A stretch of 64,000 bases of DNA from an uncultured Crocinitomix sp. (GTDB taxonomy: Bacteria > Bacteroidota > Bacteroidia > Flavobacteriales_D > Crocinitomicaceae). Below the pieces are notes generated by a model, which saw only the letters and a program-made list of their open reading frames with translations, searched no databases and was not told the origin of the DNA. Within the stretch, counting starts at the first letter, position 1; the number at the start of each line of letters is the position of its first letter. The stretch spans positions 1 through 64,000 of the forward strand of contig CAKZON010000086.1 of assembly GCA_937136425.1 (NCBI GenBank), read 5' to 3'. The position numbers and the translations under genes were made by a program. Shown here piece by piece: positions 44,201-53,100 of this stretch.

Positions 44201-44916
44201 GCACCCATTGAAACAATGAACTTAGATTTAAACCAATCTGCAGATTCACAAACATCTGTTTGTTCTCCCCAAATTTCTGGGAAGGCATTGGGTAAATCAC
44301 AATACCAATCGTAAAAACTGAGGTTAACCCCACCCATTAATTGCAGGTAGCGTGCTCCAGAAGCATAACTAAGCATACTTTTGGCAGGAATTGGAGCAAA
44401 TCCAATAATTCGATCCGATCCATATTTTTGAACCGTATAAATATTTGAAGCGGCAATAAGTTCTACCATTTCGTCCCAATGCACTCGGCGGAAACCACCT
44501 TTACCACGTGCTCTTTGGTATCTTTTTCTTTTTTCAGGATCTGCCTGTAAATTAGCCCAAGCTTTTACGGCATCTCCACCAACTTTTTCCTTTTCAGCTC
44601 TATACAAGTCGATTAATGCACCTCTAATAATTGGATATTTAACACGAATAGGGCTGTATAAATACCATGAATAAGAAATACCACGTTGGCAACCTCTCGG
44701 TTCGTATGGAGGCACCTCTTTATTGAATTGAGGATAATCCAATTGCTGCATTTCCCATACAACAATTCCGTCTTTTACGTGAATTGCCCATGAGCAACCA
44801 CCTGTACAGTTAACTCCGTGTGTACTTCTAACAACTTTGTCATACTGCCATCTATTTCTATAAAATTCTTCCCATTTTCGGGTTTCTGGTGATATGATAT
44901 CTTCGATCCAACTCAT
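41275..44916 (-). CDS. narG: NarG, respiratory nitrate reductase catalytic subunit
   Basis: This 1213-aa molybdoenzyme has the FS0 cluster ligands His33, Cys37, Cys41 ([13 protein letters not shown]) and Cys76 (EPRGCQRG), and the molybdenum ligand Asp221 in WGEQTDV. No twin-arginine signal is present at the N-terminus ([17 protein letters not shown]), so the active site should face the cytoplasm, as in E. coli NarG. This matches the presence of two NarK transporters. The operon order is cytochrome c, narG, narH, narJ, cyt c-narI. Confidence 0.96.
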   Translation of the reverse strand: MSWIEDIISPETRKWEEFYRNRWQYDKVVRSTHGVNCTGGCSWAIHVKDGIVVWEMQQLDYPQFNKEVPPYEPRGCQRGISYSWYLYSPIRVKYPIIRGALIDLYRAEKEKVGGDAVKAWANLQADPEKRKRYQRARGKGGFRRVHWDEMVELIAASNIYTVQKYGSDRIIGFAPIPAKSMLSYASGARYLQLMGGVNLSFYDWYCDLPNAFPEIWGEQTDVCESADWFKSKFIVSMGANLGMTRTPDIHFFSEARHNGTKTVVMSPDFSMVAKHADQWIPVHAGSDGAFWMSVTHVILQEYHVNRKVPYFMDYVKRFTDCPFLVKIEDKNGVNLPGRMIRANEISKHKDAENGDWKFLNYDTKTGGLIVPMGTTGFRWQDEKGKWNLNFNDGETGAEYDPELSLLENNDGVLQVEFTEYGLDKKAMRGVPVRYITDVNGDKIAVATIYDITMAQYGVGRGLDGDYPTDFNDKDAAYTPAWQEIFTGIGRKEVIQLAREWAETAERTEGACMVIVGAGINHWFHENLMYRSAIMAQMLTGCNGKNGGGMNHYVGQEKLAPMDSWSTIMSSKDWGTAPRLQQGPIWHYINSCQWRYDGNQKKYNSSPDNELANMHSADWAVKAVKNGWMPYYPQYSKSNFDIVKEAQAAGHTTDDAMRDYMVSQIKSGELKHAITEPDREVNFPRVWFIWKGNAIGTSAKGHEYFLDHYLGTHTNKIADEVAEDVTNDIEFLEKAPKGKMDLVIDINFRMDTSALYSDIVLPTASWYEKADINSTDMHSFIHPLSAAIPPVWESKTDWHIFRDLAQKVQEMAPHYLPEVMKDVINVPLSHDSKDEMSQTRLQDWSKGECEPIPGKTMHKIVFKDRDYTKIYDKFISLGKGVAENGLGAHGNHYMCDDVYNEMLDHRQHVTKWKDGTEYPSLHDDVEAINAILKLSTLTNGKLSDRAYQNMSKKIGVPEIAELGKPYKDILIEYRDLQAQPKRYNSSPLWSGLMHEGRTYAAYTYNVDMFVPWRTLTGRQHFYLDHDAYIAFGEHIATYKPSPTPEAYGDLRQTVNDGKAKMLNCLTPHGKWHIHSTYGDTLRMLTLSRGNEPCWISEQDAAELGINDNDHVEVYNDHGVYVARACVSARIPKGVCIVYHAVERTYNIPKSQIRRGKNGEPRRGGMNNSFTRVHLKPNLMCGGYGQFTYHFNYWGPVGVNRDTHVLVRKMHKVEY

Positions 44917-44947
44917 AATGTTGTTTATTTATACTGTTTAATGTCAA

Positions 44948-45607
44948 TCAAAATTTTGCGTCCCAAGCCTTGTTCTGTCTAGCGAAAATATCGGCTTTAA
45001 CCATTTTCGTTTTTCGTCTGCTCCAAAGCAATTGGACAAAAGCTAAAAGAATTACAAGGCCTAATCCGCCTCCAACGAAAAAGTAAATTCCTCCACTTTT
45101 TTCTTTTTGAGAATCTTTAGTTTCATCTGCATATTTCAAAAAGGCCGTTAAGTCTACACGCTCTTGTTCCGTTAACGGATTATTGTTGTATGTTGCAGCC
45201 ATTGCTGGAAATGGCGGTGCGCCTAACCAACTCACAAGGCCTTCACCAAGTCGACTGTAGACGTCAGTTAAATCTTTGGCGAATAGTCCACCAGGTATAA
45301 CATCTTCGTGCGTTACATTATGACATGCAATACACGAAGGGCCTCCATTTTTGAACAATGCACCTCCTTGAAAGAAAGATTTACCTCTTTCAATGTCTCC
45401 TATCAGTACAACCTCTGGTGTACTTTCCAAATCTTCTTCTTCTGTTACGGCTTCCTCTTCTTCAATATTTTCTACGATCTGCGTAGTGTCTTCCTCTAAG
45501 GCTAAATCAATGGTGTCCTCTTGGGCATATGAAATAAGCGGTGAAAACATGAGTATTTGACCCGCTATGAGTAAACCAACCCGTTTTACTAATCTTGTTC
45601 GATTCAT
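44948..45607 (-). CDS. NarC-like membrane-anchored cytochrome c
   Basis: This 219-aa protein has a signal peptide (ending SYAQ), a 40-residue acidic linker rich in Glu and Val, a monohaem cytochrome c domain with CIACH (Cys92, Cys95, His96), and a C-terminal membrane helix (GGGLGLVILLAFVQLLW). It is the first gene of the nar operon. A cytochrome of this kind before narG recalls NarC of Thermus and haloarchaeal nar clusters, but homology is not established. With the cytochrome fused to NarI, two haem c domains face the periplasm. Confidence 0.82.
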   Translation of the reverse strand: MNRTRLVKRVGLLIAGQILMFSPLISYAQEDTIDLALEEDTTQIVENIEEEEAVTEEEDLESTPEVVLIGDIERGKSFFQGGALFKNGGPSCIACHNVTHEDVIPGGLFAKDLTDVYSRLGEGLVSWLGAPPFPAMAATYNNNPLTEQERVDLTAFLKYADETKDSQKEKSGGIYFFVGGGLGLVILLAFVQLLWSRRKTKMVKADIFARQNKAWDAKF

Positions 45608-45651
45608 TGTGTTTAGATTTTAATTCTAAAAGGTTTATCAATTCTATACCA

Positions 45652-45694
45652 CAAAAGTGGGACTTAATACTGCTTGATAAAATGATTTGAATCA
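45652..45694 (-). promoter_or_regulatory. FNR-type box and -7 element of the nar operon
   Basis: TGATTTGAATCA (45683-45694) has both half-sites intact; minus-strand CACTTTTG (45652-45659; 7/8) lies 33 bp away. The leader to ATG 45607 would be about 38 nt. Confidence 0.72.
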
Positions 45695-46323
45695 TGTTTT
45701 AGGCTGGGAGAGGACTTTGTGTTGTTTTTTACAGAGATTATCTAAGATTTACATCATTTATTGTCGAATTCCTGTCAGATGATTAATAGTGCACTTTACA
45801 TACTGCCCAGTTATTAGGAAACTGATTACAGAAATACTTTAACTCACAATACCCAATTTTCTAACTGCTGAGTTTAATTAGAAGAAGATTTCCTATTAGT
45901 AGGTACATTAAATGGTCGTTCAACTAAATCCACATTACGAATATGTTTTTTTGAGGATGATTACTGCAGTATTTTACAGAATAGTAAACGTGTTTTTTGC
46001 GTTTAAAATGGTGAGGTTGATCAAATTACATTTTTTTAACATAAAAATAACACCCTCTGAAACTCCTGTTAAATAAGGGGTTTTTGAGTTTTGAAATAAA
46101 AAAAAGTCCTAGTTGCGGCTAACACTGAATCTTGATACCTGTAATTTTTCTATCTTGAATGCGTTACTAATAATAACACAAAGTCGTTAACCCAATAATG
46201 AGGATTTAATTTCACCCATTATTTCGTTTTTTTTTTGGAAATCCCATGCTGCACTTTAATGTGTTGTGCCAAAACGACGGTTGTCGTTTAAATCGTTGGA
46301 TTGATTATTGCTAGTATAAAATT
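45695..46323. other. Gene-poor gap between nar operon and giant-gene cluster
   Basis: This stretch holds no confident gene. Three items stand out. A 54-codon plus-strand ORF at 45912-46076 (starts MVVQLNPHYEYVF) is hydrophobic/basic and has no recognisable motif. A terminator-like hairpin AAACTCCT...AGGGGTTTTT at 46060-46085 overlaps its end. An inverted repeat AAACGAC-GGTT-GTCGTTT at 46272-46289 lies 35 nt before the ATG at 46324 and could be an operator or a leader hairpin. Confidence 0.5.
46060..46085 (+). terminator. Terminator-like hairpin with no known upstream gene
   Basis: AAACTCCT (46060-46067) pairs with AGGGGTTT (46076-46083; one T-G wobble) around an 8-nt loop and continues as T to 46085. 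On the plus strand it would end a transcript that starts in the gap, either a small RNA or the 54-codon ORF. Confidence 0.5.
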
Positions 46324-47181
46324 ATGCGTTTGTTAAAATTAAATATTACACTTTTTCTAATATTGATTCTTCTTCCGTTTATAGGAAGATCATTGAATAT
46401 CAAGATCTATTCTGAAGATCAAATTGCAATTCAAAAAATCGTTTGTTTTCCAAACTTTATTGATACGACTGGTAATTACTCTCTTGATAGGATTGAAGGT
46501 AATTTGTTTGAATATACAGGTGAGATGACAAAATGGATCATACTTGATATAACTGACACTGAAGGGAATACTTATAGGCGAAAAGTATATCCAAATTATT
46601 ACGAAAATCATAAACTTAAAATAGTTCTTTATACTGGTCAAGCAGATTATTATTCTTTTAATGCAGGAACCCCAATTCCATATATTCCTATTTGCGATCA
46701 ATTTCTTGTACTGCTTCACGAAGGAGCAAGTTCAGATTCAATAAGCAATAAGCTTGAAAAATTGCGTTTAAAGCAAAGTAAAAAAGGTTACCCTGTTTAT
46801 TCGTTTAACGGTGACTGCATAGAAAGAAGAGTAAAACAAAAAAAAATAGCTCAAATCGCAGATGATATAGATTTAATCCCATTATCTATCAGATTTAATG
46901 GTGAAAATTGTCGATACTTTTCAAATCAAGTTGATATTATTCTCGACTCAGACTTATCTGAAAATGAGGTTGCACAGTTGTTTCATAGTGTCGACATGGA
47001 TGATTTTAAACCAATTCGTCAATACGGTAGATTAGTGAATTTTGACAATTGTCAATATTATCGTGTCTCCTTTTCATCAGATGATATGGTTTGTTACACA
47101 TTTTTAAAAAAATTAAAAAATTTATATCAGAAAAACGAGGTGCTAAAAATTTTCACAAAGACTATTGGTTACTTCAATTAG
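46324..47181 (+). CDS. Secreted protein with two subtilase-prodomain-like units
   Basis: This 285-aa protein has a signal peptide (to about residue 23). The rest contains two units that follow the pattern of fervidolysin-type S8 prodomains: a hydrophobic strand with a downstream helix, an aromatic-containing middle and a closing hydrophobic-Pro or Lys segment. Unit one is CDQFLVLLHEGASSDSISN to DLIPLSIRF; unit two is SNQVDIILDSDLSENEVAQ to IFTKTIGYF. The same pattern occurs in the giant subtilase next door (KIKIRFQPKTSLVAIKRLI to AIPLSVMSPEPN). It may be a separate intermolecular chaperone or inhibitor. This assignment is inferred from pattern alone. Confidence 0.5.
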   Translation: MRLLKLNITLFLILILLPFIGRSLNIKIYSEDQIAIQKIVCFPNFIDTTGNYSLDRIEGNLFEYTGEMTKWIILDITDTEGNTYRRKVYPNYYENHKLKIVLYTGQADYYSFNAGTPIPYIPICDQFLVLLHEGASSDSISNKLEKLRLKQSKKGYPVYSFNGDCIERRVKQKKIAQIADDIDLIPLSIRFNGENCRYFSNQVDIILDSDLSENEVAQLFHSVDMDDFKPIRQYGRLVNFDNCQYYRVSFSSDDMVCYTFLKKLKNLYQKNEVLKIFTKTIGYFN

Positions 47182-47197
47182 GATTAAAACAAAACTT

Positions 47198-50100
47198 ATG
47201 AGATTCTCTTGTATTATATATGATGATTTAGGGCAAAAAACGCAAGCAAAAGTTAGCGTGTCCTATAAGGATCAACTTTCCAATCTTTCTTTTGAGAAAC
47301 GCTCCAAAGCTTATAGAGGTCATTTGGATGTAACCGATAGAGGTGAGATAATTTTTTTTGTGAAAAAGAAAGGATTCGTTTCCGTAAAAACATCATTCAT
47401 TCTTGAAGCAAGAGAGTATCAATTCTTTTTGGCTCGTTCAAATGCGGGGTATATAAAAAAAGGAGATGTTATTCGGCCTATTCCAAATTATTCTGGGGTT
47501 TATGGAATTATGGATTTTGGACGAGATAAGCAGGCTATACTTGATGAGTTCGGGTTGGAGGTTCTACGAGAGCATAACGGAGAGAAAGTGACGGGATCTC
47601 ATTTATATGTGAAAAAGCAAAAATTCTTAACTCGTAAGAGTGATTCTCAAAAAGAAAAAATATTCAAAACCGATCTGGCTAAGTTGAGAAAACGTTTAGG
47701 GCAAAATAGCGTTGGTCAAGTTTTAGATTTGACAAAGTCAAAAAGGGTATATGGAAGTAAAATAAAAATAAGATTTCAGCCGAAAACAAGTTTAGTAGCA
47801 ATTAAACGTTTAATCGCAGAATGTGAATTCGAATTGATTAGAAAAACAAGAGGAGGAATGTATGTCGTGGATGCTGGTAGCGATTGCGGTATTGATGAAA
47901 TCCAGAAGCATATTGAAGAGTTATCTAAAAGTGAACTGGTTAAATCGGCCATACCATTATCAGTAATGTCACCTGAGCCAAATGTAGTTGCAGGGAATTT
48001 TTTAGCCGGTGGACAATACACGCATAAGGTCATGGAAGTACCCGAGGCTTGGGAAGCTTTAAAAATGAATAAGGGTGTTGACTATACCTTTGGTATTGGA
48101 GATATTTTAGTAGGGGTTTCAGATTTTGGCTTAACACCTGTTGGTGGTGCTCAAAACCCTTCTTTTATGGTTGAGGTAAAATTATCGACTGGAGGAACTG
48201 AGGATAAAATATGCACTCTCCAAGACTTTCGATCAACACCTCATGTTGGATATCCTTTGGGGTCCTTCGGTCCCAATAATGATGCTGGGACTTTATGGGA
48301 TGGCGTTATCAGCAATCATGGAGTAAATGTATGTGGAGTAATTCTTGCTTCAGCGACTGACGGTGTAGATTCAAGTGGTATAGCTGGCGTAGCACCAGAG
48401 ACGAGACTCATAAGTCTAATTGCAAGAGAGATAGATGATGATCTTATCGTTAACGCTTTTGGTTGGGCAGCAGGTTTGTATGAATTTAATGATGGTATTA
48501 ATTTCCTTTCTATGCAGGCCAAGGGGTTCGATTTAATGGGATCCAGTACCGGCTATAAATATCCAAGTACGGTTGAAGAAGAAGATGAATTCAAAATATT
48601 AATAGATGATTTATTAACGTACGGCAGAAATGGTAAGGGAACGTTATTAATTTTTGCCGCCGGTAATGATAATAAAGTTATTTCATACGTAGAGCCTACA
48701 TTAGGTTCACCTCAAAATAATTATTACGCGACTTACAACGGTGTTCTTTCGATAGGAGCCACGTCATTTTATAATGACTATAATAGTGAACGAAAAACAC
48801 GATACAGTAATACTGGGAAAATAGACTTTTGTGCACCTTCGAATAATTCGGGATCAGGCTATGATGATCTTCATTCCCCTGTTTCAAACATTCATTCCTG
48901 GTCAGCAACAAGAGTTGGTTCGGGAGATTTACCCGGTGGGGTCTTGGAAGAATTAACCGTAAGCTCTTCAATAATTGGCTCAAATTCACTTATTCAAAGT
49001 GAAGCAACCATTGTTGCGATACCAGATGCGGCAGGGCCAATTCCAAGTGCTTATTTGACAGCTGACTTTACCATTGGAATGACTGCTGTTCAGGTAACAA
49101 CCACTGATGGATTTTTTGATGGGATGATTATTTCTCTGAAACAAGTTGCTGGAGATATTGAGTTTGTAAAAATCACTACGGTTTCCGAGTTAACATTAAA
49201 TATTGATCCATCAACTCCTCTTACCAACGATTATCTGTCTCCAATGACAAATGTTAAAGGATATACAACAGTAAGTGATATTATTCCAGGTGATTATAGT
49301 GTTGGAGAGCAAATAGATTTTGAATTAATCAATCATGGACGGACTACATATGAAACGGTTAGATTAGTACATATTTCGGGTAGTATATTGGGATTTACTC
49401 ACCCATCAACACATAATCTGTCTGCGGGTTCCGTTGTAGGACTAAGAAGAAATCCACTAGTCTCTGAAGGGTATTTGGACAGTTCAACTTTTCCTGCAAA
49501 CTATGCTCCAACAGGAAGTCCAACAAGTGATATAAGTTCCAACGGGAATATCACCATTGTGGGAGAATCTAATTTTGTGTCAGGTACAATGATATTCATT
49601 GAAAGCGATTCCGGTGACTTTGAGTGGGTTATTGTGGAATCTACCACACCTCCACCAGACGGGTCTCCTCCTGAAACTCCTGGTGTAATAAATATACATC
49701 CTGACACACCGATAATCAATGACTATTTAATGGTGGATTCTCCAACAATAAAAGGATATCCAACAATACTCGTGTTTAACCCGTCTCCGGTTCTGAGTCC
49801 TGGACAAAAGATTTTAGTCACAAGAGGCTCCTTTATGACTACTTACAGGGCGTTTATGAATGGTGCAATAGCTGTAGAGCCATCAGCAACAATGATATCT
49901 ACAGGGGGAACAGAAATTCGTAAAGAAATTTCAATTCAACTTTTAAGCGTTGGAACCTTAGCTCCTAATGATGTTGTGCTCCTTGGTAAACCAGAATTTA
50001 ATTATACCCCTGAAATTGCTCTAACTGAAATCAATGAAAAGAGTGAAGTTGTTAAAATCACTCATGTTCTTGATGATGAAAATAAAATTATTGTAGAACG

Positions 50101-53100
50101 TATTTTAAATGATCATTCAACTCCAATTAAAATTTACAAAGGTGCTTTAGATTATGATTCTCAGTTTAGTGGAACGTCTAGTGCTTGCCCGTCTGTTACG
50201 GGAGTTGTTGCCTTAATGTTATCCGCAAATCCAGATTTGACATGGATAGAAATTATCGATTTGTTAAGAAAATCTTCTGATAAAATAGATAAACAGAATA
50301 AGGGATATGAATTGCCAGCTTCTGATGATGGGCATCAAAGTGCGGATGGCGATATTTTGGGGTACAGTGCAAGTTTGGCGGATGAAACTATTCGACCAGC
50401 AGGACAAGGGCGCTGGAAAAACAAAGCTGGAGAATATATTTATGGGATGGATGGGACTCTATTGGTAGATGAAGTTGATGCAGTTCCATATTTTAGCGAA
50501 TGGTATGGTTATGGCCGAGTGAATGCAAAGAATGCGGTAAATTTAGCTCTTGCTTACAGCCAAAACAATCGTGATTTGGTCATTCGTGATACCATGACAG
50601 ATGATGGAACAACTGGTAATCCAGTGGATTTAGAAGTAAATAGTCCAGATGTCTGGATTAGAAATATTGATCCTGACTTAGATACATTTGATTATCCTGG
50701 GTTAGATTATGCTACAGCAGGTCCTCATCAAAACCCATTAAAGTATGGTGATCGATATGTTTATGCAAGGATTAAAAATATTGGAACACTAGACCATAGT
50801 CTTGAAGCAAAAGTGCGGTTTTTTGCAGTTTTGGATGTGCCTGGAACCGATTATAAATTTCCTGATCATTTTACGGAAAAAGCAGATGTATCGGAAGGGG
50901 AAATAGGTGTTAAGCTAATTGGTGAGATAGAGTTATCGGAAGAATATTTTGCACCTGGAGAAGACCATATTTTCAATGTTCTTTGGAGCAAAGATGATTC
51001 AGACGTTAACTCAGAATACGAAACAAGCATTTTAGTAGAAGTTACACCGCATGATGGTCCTTATTTCGATACAGAAAAGGAAGGAGCATCATTAGGGGAT
51101 TGTAATAATATTACACGAAAACCAATCGTTTTTCAAGAAGATATTGAAATATTAGGTGTTGATCAAAAATTTCCTTACACAATAGGTGTTCCTTCCGAAG
51201 ATATTGAATCTCCAATTTCAACGAGTTTTCAGGTTATGATTTCGGATCTTAATGCCTTTGTTACGGAAAATACTGTGGTTAAGTTAATTATTAACAGGTT
51301 AGATGCTACGACAGAAGAAGTTGAATTCATTTATGAAGGTGGTTCATGGGGTTTTAACATTCCTCCTACAGATTCTTGGGCAACTTTAGATCCCCCGCTT
51401 AAGGAACCTTATGGACCAGCCAATTTGGCTACAGGGGACATGAATAGCATTATATTTAATGGAACTTTTAGTATTGATGGAACAGTTGACAATGTTACCA
51501 TTTCGGCAAGTTATGAAAATTCCGATACTGAAATGTTAGGAAAACAACGAACTGTTGATGTAAATGTATATAGCGTTCCTGTACCTGGGACAGAAGATGA
51601 CCCAATTGAAAAAAATACGGTTTATTTTTTCACCGAATTTGATTTACTCAATTCTCCACAAGTTGACGCTTATGGTCCTGTTCCATCAGATTTGGGGACC
51701 ATTTATCAGACAACGAGTAAACACACCGCAACGGCTAATTGTAAAGCCTTTGGTGTAACTGATGGGCAAATAATGGTTCAGGAAACAAGCAATCCGTTAT
51801 TGGTTAACGTAATTTTAAAACCTAAAAATCAAGGGGCAATTGATTTTTTAGATATTAAATACTTTATTTACCGAGGAATTTTAAAAGCTGATTTGATTGA
51901 TGGAGTGGATGACGATCTTATTGCTCCTTTAGAAACAAGTGAGTTTATTGATTCAATGTGGGAGACGCAAGACGCGATTAATGCCGCAATTGAAGACGCA
52001 GATGAAGATGATGGAATTACACCAGGATCGATTCTTGATAAACCTTCATCAAAATCATTTGGTATTCATTACAAGGCTACGACTGTAAACCCAGGAGATG
52101 TCGAAAAATCAGACCTGGCCACTATTGATGATTTATTTTTTGATGCAAGTAGCAATTATAGATTCCCAACTATTAAAGCAGGTCAACAAATTGGTCATTT
52201 TGACAAAGATGAAATTGGATTTGATATTATTCTTAATGGAATGTTGAATCAAACAACATTTGGACAAGTTCGAGGATCTGAAAATCGAATTACTGCGGCT
52301 GAACTTGATGGTTCTGAATCCGATTTAGAATGTTTTGTTAATAGAAGTCAACGGGCTGAAATATTAAATTATTTAGATCCAGCGGCTTTTTATGGAATTC
52401 ATATTTATAGTGGAATTAATGCCATTAACTCTTCGGAAGAGGATAAGCTATATATAGATAACAAGGACAATGATCCGTACGATTCACTCATTAGTTTGTT
52501 CAAAAATAAAAACTTAACCTATATCGATATTCGAAACGAAAATGGTTATAACTATAACTATTATGATAGCTATAATGACGTTGATGGAAATCAAATAAAA
52601 TTCTCGTTTGACGAACTAGTGCCCACTAGTGAGCAAGTTTTCGGCACACATGGATGGCCGATTCGAATAGTTGAAAATGACGAGCTTGCTTCAGGTGAAA
52701 CAGGTAAGAAAAATACTTTTTGGATCGAGCTGCCTAAAGGAAATAATCTTGATCCCTTATTATATATGCCATTTGCTGCTTCAGCAAAACGTTTCCCTAA
52801 ATTACCAAAGCGAAAGAAAAAATTCTTAACTCCTGAGTTTCTTGGAGCGAACATATATTCTGAGCCTATTGAATTAGGTCTACCTAATAAAAGAGATGAA
52901 GGAGATACGACCGCCATTGCATGGTATGTTAAACTTACCTATATTAAGAAAAACCGATCGGATAACACTCCAGTTAATACTCTTGAACTGAATAGCGTAC
53001 ATTCTCTTGACCACGTTTTTCCACTAGTGGATTTATTGCCTTGGGATTCTACAAACAACATAAAGTATTTATCAGGGTTTCATTCCAGATTTGTTCAAAG

